Shown one piece after another: positions 31,588-46,500 of a DNA stretch of 64,000 nucleotides. Position numbers and translations under genes: made by a program. The notes below the pieces were generated by a model, which saw nothing but the letters and a program-made list of their open reading frames with translations, searched no databases and had not been told where the DNA came from. The stretch's first letter is position 1, and every line of letters begins with the position of its first letter. Source of the stretch: Eublepharis macularius (taxonomy: Eukaryota; Chordata; Lepidosauria; Squamata; Eublepharidae); assembly GCF_028583425.1 (NCBI RefSeq), contig NC_072791.1:197818311-197882310 (forward strand), in the 5' to 3' direction.

Positions 31588-34500
31588 CTGAAAGAATACA
31601 AAAGTTAATTACTAAACTTTAATATGTCTTTTGGATGAGCATCTACACAAACACTGGTACAAGTTCCATTCTATAAACAGTCACAAACATTTTTAGTATC
31701 CTTGAGCATTGGTCCCCAACTCCCTCCTCTCCTGTTGCTGGCGATTTCACCTCTCATTTTCGTGGAACTAAAAATGCCACTTTGGGTCTGAAATTTGCAC
31801 TAATTCACAAGGGCAAACCCACTTCTAAAATATAGTTTAGAGCTAACTAGAGTTAGTGAAAATACAGCTGCAGATTTAACCTTGACAATACCTCGACAAT
31901 ACCTAGCGCCCACTCTACAAAAGTTAGAAGACTGGGAAGCATTAAAGCTGCATTTTGATCCTCTTTTTAACAACAACACTGGATTTATAAACCGCCCTTC
32001 AGAACAACTTAAAACCCACTCAGAGTGATTTACAAAGTGTGTTGTTGTTATTATCCTCATGACAATCACCCTGTGAGGTGAAAGCTCTGAGAGAGTTGTG
32101 ACTGATCCAACGTCACTCAGCTGGCTTCAAGTAGAGGAGTGGGTAATCAAATCTGGTTCTTCAGATTAGAGTCCTGCTGCTCTTAACCACAACACCAAAC
32201 TGGCTCTCAGTCAACTTTTAACTTTTGGTTTTCATTTAGTGGATGCTGCTTTGGGCCCTTGGGAGAAGTGACATAAATCTTTAAATAGATACATATTGTT
32301 AGAAAACTTAAAGATAGATTAAGAGGGTAAGATGAACTACGTATTATATGGAACATTTTCTAGTTCTATAATTTTTTAAAAAGACACTACTGTTCATACT
32401 CTACCATGGTCAAATGATAATTTACCAGAAAAGAAAGCGAACTTGGGACTGAATATTCATGATAAGAAACATTTCTTAACTAATCAGATTTTCCTACATA
32501 GTTCTGCAAGTCTATACAATATTGATGAAAAATATAGCACAGATCCTACCTGGACAACCTGGTATCCGAGAATCTCCAAATGTCTCTTTTTCATAGCAGT
32601 TTCTCCTCTGAGGTGAGGTGAGTTTTTGCAAAAAGCTTTAGACTCAAGAAATTCTACAGCAATCCTGAATTTAAAAAACCCAAAAACACGACCCAGAACA
32701 CTTATTTTCAAATGTGACATACATGCAACAATGATAAAGTGCTAGTACAGTAACCTGAAAACAAAATTCCTAAGACAAAGCATTCACACTTTATGGGGAG
32801 CCAATTTCAGAAACCATTTCTATCTACTGCAGAAAACAGAAGTATCATAGCTTCAAGCTGCAGTTTACCAATCTGAGGTACATCATGTCCTGAGAACTGA
32901 CACTGATAAAATAGCTCTCCCAATTATTTCAGTCCATGCTCATTAGTTTGTACGCCCAGATTACCTCTCTCAAAAGATGTCATGTGGTTAAGAATTTGAC
33001 TGTACATGAATCTTTGCAGCATTTTGGTGTGCAGATATATGCGTATTTCTAACAGTAAAGCATTCTTATAAACTATTAAAATATTAGCCCTTTTATGAAG
33101 CAGGCTGTTACAACCCTCTCTCTTGTTATGGGTAGATTTTGCCTTTAATCTTTCCCTTACACCATCTGGGTACATCTGAGGCTGCCACCAGGAATTTTAT
33201 ATTCCAAGATATTTTATTTAAATTTTCCCTTTAGTAACGTGCCCAAGCGTCAGGCTCCTTCACGGTACTATGTGGCTCTGAGGATAGGAATGGGATATAG
33301 CAATGACAGATACTCCGGGATATAACAAAAACAAAGTAAACTTTTATTTTTCAAGAAGCGTATCGGTTTCATAATAGTAGTACTCAATTCTTAAAGTTAC
33401 TTCACCTAAACTCATTCACACAGATCTCTTCTAAGGTTTCACACACAGCTAGCCTCTCTTTCCCTGACTGAATGTTCTTTCACAAACACTCAGATCAGGT
33501 TTCCACATACGTTATATTTCTCTCAGTAATACTTAAACAGGCTAAGGGAGCAAACAGCTAGCCTCTCTTTTCCTCACTCAATATTTCTCTCAGAACTGCT
33601 TAAATTTATTCAGGCTGCACACAGCTTGCCTGATTTCTCTTGACTATTTTTCACAGAAATGCTTAAACCTGCTCAGGCAGCGCACAGCTAGCCTCTCTTT
33701 CTCTAACTCCTATTCACAGAAATATTAAACCTGCTCAGGCAGCGCACAGCTAGCCTCTCTTTCTCTAACTCCTATTCACAGAAATATTAAACCTGCTCAG
33801 GCAGTACACAGCTGGCCTCTCTTTCCCTGACTGAGTGTCCTTTCACAAACATGCTCAGTTCAGGTTTCCACACAGGTTTTATTTCTCTCAATAATACTTA
33901 AACATGCTCAGGCAGCACACAGCTTGCCTCTCTTTCCCTGACTGAAACTTTGCTCTCCACTCTCAGTCTCTAACTGCCTTCACTCCGCCCAAACTCTCAG
34001 TCATCAACCAATCATATCACTCACTCACCCCTCTCTTTCACCCCCACTCTTCACCTATATCACACCAAGCATTTAAAGACACATGCACACATTTACTTAA
34101 AATCATTACACAGGCACTTAGAAATGAATCTGCCAAAGGATAAACAGCTAATGTAGAGGCAGGGGTAATTATCAGTAGGACTGATAAAGGAGCCATTCGT
34201 AAATAAACTGTGATAAAGGCAAATAAAATGTGTTTTCCAATGGTGCCGAGCCAAAGCCAAGTGCATGCGTGTTTGCAAAAGGTTAGGAAGTATTGGGAGT
34301 GTGGGAACGTATCCCTGTTGCTATGCTCCATCCTAATCCAGCTACATATTAACTAGTTGTGGCAGGATGTGGATGAGGATGCGTATCTGAATCTATTATC
34401 CATCCACACCCAATCACTTTCACTGTGTTGTGCACTTGTACGTGCATCTTCTGGCATGCATAACTCTCTGCAACTAGAGCTGGGTGATGGTCTTGCTATG

Positions 34501-37500
34501 CAGCTTTCCCAAGCAATGAAACTGACATTACAGTGGCAAGAGAAGTATTAGTGGAGTTACCTGGCTAAAGGGATTTCATTCCCTCTTTCTCCACCCACCG
34601 CTGAGAATGAGGGGGAAGAGGAAGCTTCATCTGATCAGCTGTATGGCACGCAACCTTGAGCTGGATGGGCCAGGTTAGCGCAATCCCATCCGGTCTTGGT
34701 CAGCCCTGTTTGTACTTGGATGGAGACCACCAAGGAAGTCCAAGATCGCTATGCAGAAGCAAGCTGGATTTCAAGGGCCACAGTGCGATACAATGGTGCT
34801 TCTGGACTCTTGCTCTTTTCTACTGCTACAGACAAACATGGCTACCCATCTTGATCTATCACAATGGGAAATGTGAGTGGGAGGGGAGTCCCATTCTGCA
34901 AACTCCATACTGTTTGGAAGTTACAGTGTCCTACTTGTGGATTTATGTAAAGGCACTGGGTTAATTCCTGAGTGCATCTTGATTATGATGTTCATGATTC
35001 TTTGATTCATCTTGAGAGTTTTTTTACTCCATTATACTGTTTTTGTAAAGTTCTGATAATTGAGCCTTATTTTCTACTCGTGTGTTTTTCAGAATTTTTT
35101 ATTTGCAAGGCTGATGTAAATCTACAGGCAGGGACATAAAATACTAAATATATAACCAAACAGAAAATACATAGTTACCTCTGAGCTCCTGGTGGCAGCC
35201 CTTTCTTTCCCACGAACTGGCCATCATGACCCCAGCGCACTCTCTCCAACTCGGCCACGACTACATTCTGTTCTACATAAGGGAGCGGCTTCTTGTTTCT
35301 ATCAAGAATACACTCGAAGTCTGAAAGGCAAGTATTATCCACTGATAAAATGGGACTTGGTTATCGGACCTATTTTAAAATGAATCAGGACATCATGCTA
35401 GGAAGTGAGTACAGCAAAGTTCCTCTCTGTCTTTTCCTAGATGCCGTGCTGTACCCGGCAAATGTTAATTCCCTGCTTATGCCACTCCAGTCCCACCAAT
35501 TTCAGAGTGGCTAACCAGTAAATCTTCTTACACATCGACGATAAACATTCTCCAGAAAGTATATACTACTGATTTCAAAGGAATATTTTTCCAAGAAAGA
35601 GTCTACCTAAAGGGATCGGACAAAGCATGATCCAACCACATTTTATGCTTTGATGAATGTTCACTGCAAACCTTACACAAAAGTAATAGTGCATTATCAG
35701 CAATAATGAGTTGGATGAGAGTCACTAAAGCTCAGTCCAGATAAGACTGAAGTGCTGTCGACAGGATGATCAGGCAGATTGAGGTTTCGCACTGTCAACT
35801 TGTTCTGGAAAGGGCGGCACTCCCTTCCGACCAGTGTTCCCACTAATGTGAGCATGTGAGCAATCACTCACAGATTCTGACTCCTCTGCTCACAGCTTTT
35901 CAGCTGTAGCTCACAGATACTAATCCTCAGGTGGCCCCGCCCTCCCACTCAGCCAGCATCTGCAGGTGGCCCCCACAGGGATAGAGCAGGGATGGAGCCT
36001 CATCCCACTTCTCTCCTCCCTTCCTGGCTGTGGCTGGTTTGGCCCCCAGGGTGGTGCCAGAGAGCACCTCCAGCCACTGCTGGCTCTCTAGCTGGAGAAC
36101 AGAGTTGAGCTGAGTGACCAGGTCTGGCCTGACCCATGCAGCCTGAAATTGCTATGATCCCCTCAGCCCCAGAGAGCAGAGGAGAGGAGGTAGCACCTCA
36201 GCCACCACCATGGTGAAGGCATCATTTAACTTGGCCTTGGTGCAGAAGAAGGCTGAAGAAGTAAGCATTGACTCACAAAAGCTCACCTTGAAATAAATGT
36301 GCTAGTCTTTAAGGTGCCATTGCATGTCTGCTTTATTTTGTAACAACAGACTAATACAACTACCCCTTTGTAATCAGCATGAACATATTCAGTTTTATAC
36401 CAAAGTATACTCTTTTTGTGGCCCTTTCACCTAATGGCTTTTATTGTTAAATTGTTTTGATTGTAATCAAAATGTATTACATGTTTTTTGGTTTTGGATG
36501 CTACAGAGGACAGAAATCAATGGGCTTAGACTGGAGTTACTTTGTACAGAATTATACTGTATATCTCTCCGCCTACCTGCTGCAATCTTGTTGGAATAGA
36601 GAAGGCTAACATGCCCAGGATGGGATGTAGATCCTAGCACATGTTCTCAGATATATTTATATCTGTATATCAAACAGTTGGGAAGGAGAAGTATTAATAA
36701 ATTTACCTGCAAAGTAATTTAGTTTGGTATTTAGAATCCATGCATGAATGACTGCTTGCATTATTGTTTCTAAACAAGAAACAATACAAATTAAAGTAGT
36801 TTGCAGTTTGTATGTTTTGTATGTTTGTAGACTGAAAAACATTTTTTTTTAAAAAAAGGAGATGCACTCAAAACTAATGAAAGTTGTTGTTTCGGCTCAC
36901 AAAGTAGATTTTTAGTTCACAACACTGCAAAGCTTAGAGGGAACATTGCTTCCGACCAACACCAAGAAGCAGGTTTGTGAGTGCGGTTAGGTCTAGAAGG
37001 ACAGATGGAAGTGAAGTGTCTTTAACCACCTCTGGCTGGTTGGAGAGCTTGCAACCCTTCCCTTGCAAGGCATGATTCAGCTAGAGTTATCACGCAATAA
37101 AATTATTAAAATTAGCCATCGTTCAAATCTGCCAATAAAACTCTATAAAGTTTTGAAAATGCTCACCATAAAAAGACTCCACCGAGGCAAACACTCACCT
37201 ATTTTATAATAGTAGGGGGTGAGAACAGATGCTTTGGCAAAATGGCTCCCCCCCAAGATTTCTCCCAGCAGCCTGTGGATCTGTCGTTGCAATGCACTAA
37301 GACCACTGCCACCTGCAGGAACAAGACAAAAAACAGAATGCGGGGGGGGGGGGGGGATGAGCCTCTCCTCTTAGTCACTTCACATTGGCAATATACATTA
37401 AGATTTTTTTAAATTGCTTTTTTGGAAGCTCCAGAGGAAAGATGTCTGGGTTAAAATATGGGACTTGCACCACGCTGAAGAACTCTGAACTTTTCAGCGT

Positions 37501-40500
37501 AATAATAAAACATTTAAAATGAATTACGGCATGGACAATGCCTCCGGAATTCAATGCATAAGAATTTGGATACTCACTTCTTTGCTGCAGTTGCTGACAG
37601 TAGCGCTCATGAAACCACGGCACCTGAAACTCTGGGCACTCCAAGCAGACCGCACGGTTCAGTTCCATCAGCCGTAAGCGGACCCTCCTGTTAAAGGTGG
37701 CTGGTAGTGCTGATTTATTAAAATACACAAACATTGAGCACATGGCACGCCCCTCCATTAGCCGAAAAAGTAAAATGGCACTTTAGATAGGGGCCTGGAT
37801 CCAACAAGCAAAAACATAAACAGACTTAGCACAGTTCTGCTTGTGCAACATTAGCACTTTCCTCCCTACATATTACAGTACCCAGAAATTAGCTGCACAA
37901 GATTCAGTGCCAGCCGAAACACAAGTGAGGATGTCATAAGTTTGATTTTGTGCAACTGTGATCTTTTTCTTGAGCTTCTGCTTGTGTGAGAGCTTAAGCC
38001 CATGCAGAAATGTTGCACTGGTCCCAACCTAGGATACCATCCAATGAAGTGGTTGCTCTGAACTGCTACTGTGGAGGCAAAAGCTTTGCTTGCAAATATA
38101 GTAGGAACTGCTGAAGACCAAACGGAAGAGCTCTGTCAAAAAGTAAGTCTTCCAGAGGTGGGGGAAGCACAACAACGAAGTGTCATTGCACATGAAGCTC
38201 TATTTCTTGGGCATGTTTTCTTTGAAGATATTTCTAATGATTTCAATAGGATGTACTCCCAAGTAAGTGTTGCAAATAATGCAGCCTTAGCTTGTTTAGT
38301 GGAAGTAAAAACTTTGTCTCCACTAAATGCAGAACATGCAGGTTAGATCCCACAAAAGATTTCTGTGTGTGCCATAGTTCCTCTGCAAGTGGAGTACTAA
38401 AATTGCTCCTCGCTGTCTGCTTACACTAGGAAAGCAATTGTATTCCCATTATCTTTTCTGTATATATGCAAGACATCATGCTAGGTATTTTCTCTGATAC
38501 AATTTCATTACCATATTAAAATGAAATTATGCAAACTAGCAGCTATACATTCCATTGCTCCATATGCACACTGACTTTATTAAAAATGATTTTCAAGTGC
38601 TATGTGTTATTGCCGCCTTTGTGCAGTTGCTTGTTCAAGTGGAACTGCATTCAGTACATTTTCTTTTCTGCTCACACGTTGCTGGATCCAACCCACCATC
38701 TATGGTGGCCCATGCTTAGCCCAAAACAGAAACAAAACACTCCCAGTCTAAAACTTAAAGACACGTACCTTCAAGTTGGGCATCCAATTTGGCTAGGAAG
38801 TCCACATTAAATATCGCTGCTGCCAGATTCTCCGGAAAGTACTGAGCAACAGCCAAAGCAAAACCAAGAAGCACAAGGACATGGGGCTCAAAACTGCCTG
38901 TATAAAGAGACCCAGTCGAGACTTGTGTTATTGCCTTTGCAGCAAGTGCAACACAGACAGGGGAACCAGAAATCTCCCCCTTTTCTCCCTCGCTATATCA
39001 AAACGATGTGTTTTAACATGTTGGCATGCAGCTGCTTATTCAACATCACTGGGCAAGGACAACTGGAATGGGAGCAAGGAAATAAAGATCAGAGGTAGGT
39101 GGGCTGCAAAACTGTGGCACTCAATTTAGGGTTTCCCTCTTCTCTCTCATTTAGAGATTTCAAAAATCCAAATGTTGGATACTAGGACTCCCACTAAGTT
39201 TTCCTTGAACAGAGAAAGAGTTCCTTAGGCAAAGACGAACTTTTCTTCATCAGAAAGCATCATTCTTCATTGGAGTAAGTCTTTCTACCTCACAGGATGG
39301 CTTAGCAGAAAGAGTCATAGGATCCAGCTTAGCAGGTCATAAGATCCAACCTCATCTGTCCCAAGTTGTAACACCTGCAAGCTTGCTTTTTCAGTTTGTT
39401 CCCAAAGAAAGGCAGATTCTCCCAGTGCTAAATTCCTTAGCCTCATTGCTGTTCCCTTTATCTCGGGAAGTGAGTGCATTTAAGTACTGCAACATCTCTT
39501 AGCAGCAAGTACATTCCATTGACAGTGTTGCCAAGTAGGCCCCCTCTCCTGCTCTAAGGCCTGCCATGAACTATGTTTGAGTTTCCTGCAATACTGTTTT
39601 ATAACTACTCCAGAGACTGCCCTGCATGTGTGCGCCCTAGTACACGTGTCAGTTTCCTGCCTGCTTGCTAGTTATCCTGCTGTTGCAATAGACTGTGTCA
39701 GTTTCCTGAATCCATGTCTGGACAACTACACTAAGGACTTTCTTTCTGGGCAGCCATGCCCAGGCCTATATCTGGACCTTCCTGTGTGTTTGGACTCCAC
39801 TACACGTGAGCTTCCTGTCTGCCTTGCCATCTACCACCGGCTGTGCTTGTTTCCCGCTATGGACTGTGTTTTACGTGCTGTTTCCCTGCCTCCATGGAAG
39901 CCTGCCTCACCCAGGCCCAAGACGCACTGTTAGCAGCCAGGGGCCAGCTGGGGAGACCTCCAGTGAGCCTGACCAGGCACCCCCTGGCCAGTTCCCGCCT
40001 GGAGCCTCCCGCGGGCTGGTCACCCAACTTGCCCTCGCTACTGGGCAGCCTGCTAGCAAGCCCCAGCCATGCCCAGCCGGCAGCCATGTTTTTAGGCAGC
40101 CAGAAGGCCCAGAGAAGCAGCCTGCTGAGAGAAGCCATTCCAGAGAAGCGAGCAGACCCCGTCCACAGCGGCGAGCCTCACCCTGCTCTGCGTATCTTAT
40201 TTTTATAATATTTTTTATTTTTCAATATCTAACATACAAAACTACTGCATATATACATAACCTACAAGACAATAACTACAAAAGACTACAATAGCACAAG
40301 GGATGGGAAAGAAGGGAGAAAAAAGAGAAAGGGAAGGAGGGGTGGAAAAAAGGGGAAGGTGACCTACAAACACTAAACACTACATTTCAATGCTTTAGTC
40401 TGCCTCTTTATTACGTGAGCGTCTGGAGAAGGGACCTTGGTATAGATGGTTAGATCCGCGTTAAATTTAGTTCTGGACTGCTAAGCTAATTCCCCATTCA

Positions 40501-43500
40501 AAAAGAGCAGTTCCGGTAACAACAGATACCATGCATATTAAATGTCTAATACTGGTATAACTTTTGACTCCAACAGCTCTAGGAACCCAGGAAATGGGCA
40601 CTGGTTTGGGTACATGTGTAGATGAAGGGTCATCTAGCCCAACCCCCCCCCCCCCGAACAAAGCAATAAATTCACAGAATCCCCCCACTCCTCTTGTGAC
40701 ACCTTCTCAAAGCCTAGTTAAAAAACCTCCAGGATCTCTGGACCAATCTGGCCCAGAGAGAAATTCCTTCCTGACCCCAAAATGGCAACTGGCATTACCC
40801 TGGGCACATAGGAAAAGGCCACAAAAGCCGAGCAATCACTCACCCTTTCCTGCCCACCCTCTCACAATGTCTAAGTTCATACTGAGCTATAGAATCAGCA
40901 TTGCTGACAGATGGCTGTCTAACCTCTGCTTAAAAACCTCTAAAGGAGAGCCTACCACCTCCAAAGGAAGCCCGTTCCACTGAGGAACCATTCTGTCTGG
41001 AAGTTCTTCCTCATGTTTAGCTGAAAACTCTTTTGATTTCATTTTATTTTGTTGGTTCTAGTCCAATCCTCTGGAGCAACAGAAAACCATTCCATCCTCT
41101 ATGTCAAACATCTGAATATAGCTATTGTATTTTATCACCTCTCAGTCATCTCCACCCCAAGCTAAACATGCCAAACTCCTTCAAATTTTCCTCCTAGGAC
41201 TTGGCCTCCAGACCCCTCACAATCTTTGTAGTCCTCCTTTGGACTTGTTCCAGCTTGTGGTGCCCAAAACTGAGCACAGTACTCCAATGAGGAGTAACCA
41301 GAGCAGAGTACAGCCATACCATCACTTCATGTGATCTGGCCAATATGCTTCTGCTGAAGCAGCCCAAAATCACATTTGCCTTTTTAGCTACTGCATCACA
41401 CTGCTAAGTTAACTCATGTTCAGTGTATGGTCTACTAACACCCCTAGATCCTTTTCACATGGACTACTGCCAAGACAAGTCTCACCCATCCTGTAAGTAT
41501 GCGACTGATTTTTTTTCTACCTATATGGAGAACTTCACATTTATCTCTGTTGAAATTATTTTGTTAGTTTTAGTCCGGTTTTCCAGCCCGTCAAGATCTT
41601 CTTGAATCCTGATTCTGTCTTCTACTGTATTAGCTATTCCTCCCAGTTTAGTATCATCTGCAGATTCAACTAACATCCCTTCTGTTCCTTCATTCAATGA
41701 GTTTATAAAGATGTTGAACAACACAAGTCCCAGGAGAGATCCCTGAGGCACTCCACTTGCCACTTCTCTCCAAGAGGATGAGGATCCACTCTCATTTTGT
41801 CGCTGTTAACTCAGGGTGCTACAGATGCAAAATATATATTTACTTATACTTAGCATTGCCAACCTTCAGGTGGAGGCAGAGGATCTCCAGACAATAGAAA
41901 TCAGTTTCCCTGGATAAAATGACTGCTTTAGAGGATGGACTGTATGGCATTATACCCTACTGAGGGCACTCTGTTCCCCCAAACCCTGCCCTCCCTAGGT
42001 TTCACTTCTAAAATCTCCAGGAATTTTCCAACCCAGATTTGGCAACCCTATTTATAGTGTGCTGCCCAGAAAACAAACACAGTCCCCAAAATTGTATTCC
42101 AGATTCCACAAACATCTCTGCTGTTCCTCAGTTTTCTAGCATCCGCCATCGTCAGGTAAACACTACAAGAAAAAGTTTAAGAACTGGGGGGGAAATGTCG
42201 TTCCTTGGCTCCTACCTTCCACATAATTGGCCTGTCTCCTCTGATAAGGTAACCTGTAAGCACAATGGCAAAGGCCAGTGTTCTAAAAATGATTTGATGA
42301 AACATCTGCTGATCTCCAGCAAAAACCTTATTTTCAAGCTCCTGGTCTTCACATTACCTTTCTTTGATCGAGTAACAGCTTCTCAACCTACGCTATATCC
42401 AGCATCGTTTAAGTAACCCAACCACCACCCAGGTGGCTCCAACACTTGCATTCCAGGAGTCCTTGCCTGCCAGCGACTTCACTGAACACTGCCAGACCTA
42501 CTTAAGCTCTGCAATCAGACCAACCCGCAGCCACACACACTCGCAGTAGCAGCTTCCCTAGAGCACAGCGCAAGTTCCTAAGCACCCTACCAAGGAACAA
42601 TAAAACATTAAATCTGTTATTTGGATCAGCAAGTGGAAGGTTTCCGTTATTCATCAGTTTAAATCAGGGGTTGTCAAACTTTCCTTTAACGAGAGCTATG
42701 TTACCAAGTTTAGCTTGGTCCCGGAAACAACATGGACTTAGAAAAGGCCAATACATGAAGGTATCGGCTGAGTAGCACAGAGAAAAATCTTACAAAATAA
42801 GAGGTCTTTTTGAAAAAAAGTGTAAAGCCGATCTTTTCCCTGGAGATGCATGAGCCAATCTACAGCAGCTGATAAATTACTGGTAGGTCATCAGCTCCTA
42901 GTTGGAGTAGAGACCCCTGTTTTAAACGTTTTCCTGCCTATCACTTTCTTATTTTGAAAGCTTACGTAAAGGAATAGTACCCATTTCACCATTCACTAGT
43001 TTAAACTCTCTAGTTCATGCAATTTAAAATCTATTCTTAAGCAAGTTTCAACTTTTGTTTCCATTGGTTGGAGCAGTCCATGCAAACGAACAGCAAAAGC
43101 CTCTGAACATTATATGCATTCTCTTTCCTTTTTTTTTTAAAAAAAAGAACATTCTTTGAATTGTTGTTCTTCTTACACTTGATTTGCACCTCTGGAAAAA
43201 TGTCAACTGTGATGTACTTACCTAAGTGCGTGCTGAAATGTCCAATGCAAGTTTTAAAAAACTCTTCGCTTTGAGGAGGATCATAATTCAGAATTGTAAA
43301 GGGAAGGATAAGAGAGTAAGTTCCTGAATTGTAAATCTGGAGAAGAAAGAAATAGTGGGCGTTTATCATGTAGGTTCATCAGATTTTTACTGTTGTTTTA
43401 GTTTACAACTAAACTCCCTTGTGAAAGGAGGGTTGCCAGCTCTGGGTAGGGAAATTCCTGGAGGTGGAGCCTGGAGAAGGCGGGGTTTGGGAAGGGGAGG

Positions 43501-46500
43501 AGCCTCAGTGGGGTATAATGCCATAGAGTCTGCCTTCCAAGGCAGCCATTTTCTCCAGGGAAACTGATCTTTGTCCCCTGAAGATCAATTGAAATTCCAG
43601 GGGATCTACAGCTACCACCTGGAGGTTGGCAACCCTATGCAAAGGCCCTGAAAAAAAATATTTTTTCTTTTGGAATGACTGAAATGCTTTTCAAGACAAG
43701 TTTTTACTCACACAACGTATGCAGCATGAACATTTTTCTCTAATATAACCTATATTCATATTGGTTTTCATATATGTACTGTATTCATATGTGCACGCAC
43801 GCACGCACACCGTAGACATTTTTAAGGATGTTTCTTGTATAAATGTGAACAATTTAGGCAACAATCAACATAATATAATGCCCTCAAATAGAATGCATTA
43901 TTAAAGAGTCCAGCATTTGCAACATTATAAAGTTTAATTTGAGATCCAGGTATGCTGGTAGCCCTACTGCGACAATCTAGGATTGTTTCTGTCCAAATCA
44001 TACACTTTTTTTTTGTTTACTACAAAATTTGTTTGGCAGTTTGCAGACGTGAAAACCGCATGGGGTGGGAGGCTGAAGCCACTTCTTCCTGCATGCTGTG
44101 TTTGCAGACAAGAGTACCAAACTCCCATCGCACGTGTGATGCAAAGTCCTCATGTTGTTCCCCAATAAACTTAAGGACGTTGCAATGTGTAGACGGAACT
44201 TCAGGCCCCTGAATGCCTGGGAAGTGCAGAGTTCCCAGAGCACATCTGTGACCCAAACAGGAGATATACGTGGGGAAAAACACAACATGTACTTACCCCC
44301 TAAAACACACACAAAGTCAGGGCTTTTTTTCAGCTGGAACGTGGTGGGACGGAGTTCCGGAACCTCTTGAAAATGGTCACATGGCTGGTGGCCCCGCCCC
44401 CTGATCTCCAGACAGAGGGGAGTTTAGATTGCCCTCCGCGCCGCCCAGCCATGTGACCATTTTCTCCGAGGGCAACCCGCTGAGTTCCACCACCTCTTTT
44501 CCCAGAAAAAAAAGCCCTGCACAAAGTAAACGACATTACACACAGCTTGTACTGTTATTTCAAGGAAGAAAAAAAATGGAAATGTGTTATTTTACCTTAT
44601 CTGAATGCTGAAGAGTAACAGCAGCTATTCTATCAAGTAATGGAGTACAAAGATAGGAGGTTTTGGTAAGAAAGTATGAAAACTCCAGTACGTTTGTCCA
44701 TGTAATTTGGTCCATCAAGCGCTGAAAAACAGCGATGGCATCTTCAAGCAGCATTTCTTCCAACCATTCTCCAGATACGTATCTCATTTCCTCTAAGAGA
44801 AGATCCAGATCATTGGCTTTTTGTAATCTCTGATATGCACAGTTATTAACTTTTTGTAAAAGTGTCCCGTACAGCCCAGAAGGGCTTTGCCGACTGGACT
44901 GATCCCGTCGAACCCATTTTATAATGGCTGTGGCAAATGAACTCAAATCACTCAAGCTGCACTGATGCGCGATGGCGTCAATTCGACTAACTATGACTTC
45001 ATCCATGTAAGAAGAAGGAAGCATGGAAAGGGTACGAATTAGCATGGAAATATCGGCAGGTATGACGTTAACTTTTAAGCAGCTGGAATGAGAGAGAGAG
45101 AAACCGAGTGATGAACAGTAAGGAAAAAATGACTAGTCTATAAATATGTATTGAGGCACTTAAAACCCCTATAGCAAGCATATTTACCTGAAAATAAAGC
45201 TCATAATATTAGCAGAAGCTATAGACGAGAATTAAATATGTTGCTTATATGATAGGAAGAGGGGGGGCATGACTAGTGAGCTGGAGTCAGGAAATACACG
45301 CTGAGCTCCAGAAGAGGTGTACCCAGGGCTTTTTTTCAGGGGAAACGGAGTTCCGGAACCTCTTGAAAATGGTCACATGGCGGGTGGCCCCGCCCCCTGA
45401 TCTCCAGACAGAGGGGAGTCGAGATTGCCCTCCGCGCCGCTCAGCTGAGGGCAATCTCAACTCCCCTCTGTCTGGAGATCAGGGGGCGGGGCCACCAGCC
45501 ATGTGACCATTTTCTCTGAGGGCAACCCACTGAGTTCCACCACCTCTTTCCCCAGAAAAAAAGCCCTGGGTGTACCACAGTGAGAAAGAGGTCCTTTACC
45601 CTGCTGAGTAACAGCCTTTCACCATCCTACTGCTCCTTGTAATATGTTTGCAAAGAGAAGCAGGAGCCATAGTACTCTTGCTCTTTCTATATACAGTCTT
45701 GCAGCAGGTCCTTTCAAAAGGAAGTAAAAAAGACAGCAGCTCTAGAGGGACTCGAAACTCAGCAGGTGGTGCTCTGGGACCCATCTGGTGGTTCCATCCC
45801 ATGGGTAAAAAAAATCACTACCAGGAATGACTAGGCAAGTTATCTTTATAAGCCTGAAATAACAATTTAAATCCAATGTTACCCTTAGGCTAGTAAAGAA
45901 GCTCTTTAAAAACATTCAAGCTTGACAGAGCACTTTAATTTTGCGGTATAAAAATAAGCATCTTGAAGTTTTAATTTCCCTTCCAAGGGCTTTTCCAGAC
46001 AATATAATCACAACAGTTCCATTAGAATGTTAACCTTTTCCACCTGGCACTTTTATAGTACTGTATTTAACGGTTGGTAGTGTGTGTATAGCCAAATCTC
46101 TCATAAAATAATACAAGTGAATTAGATCCATCTAATCGCAGTGGCCTAATTTGTGGTCATCTTTCCCATTTTCCAGTTTATGGGGTGACCTTAACTGAGT
46201 CCAAAACGGTTGAAGACCATTGACCTATGGTGACTATTAGAGGTGGATACATACTGAAATACGAACCAAAGTTCGTCAAGAACCGGGCCAGTTTGTGGTT
46301 CATGAACCAGTGGCTTGTGGGAGCTCATTTCTCATGAACTGTGACGAATTTTAGCCCGGGTTGTTTGGTTCATATTTCGGTTCATCACTGCAAACAGCCT
46401 GCCACTGATCAATCAGTTTCCTAGGCAATGAGGGGGAGATGGGCTCTCTGCAGACCTTCTGCTGATCCAGAAGTGACATCTTCACAAACCAAATGAATCG

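Noticed and set aside
33660-33830. Direct repeats that might suggest a CRISPR array
   Set aside because: Units are contiguous with no unique spacers, and the genome is eukaryotic.
38071-38346. 91-codon open frame starting [12 protein letters not shown]
   Set aside because: It lies on the opposite strand within a FASTKD1 intron, overlaps worn interspersed-repeat phrases and has no family match or splice context.
39806-40294. 162-codon open frame in the GC-rich block
   Set aside because: Overlapping frames are open on both strands, and its last third runs into A/T-rich non-coding sequence.
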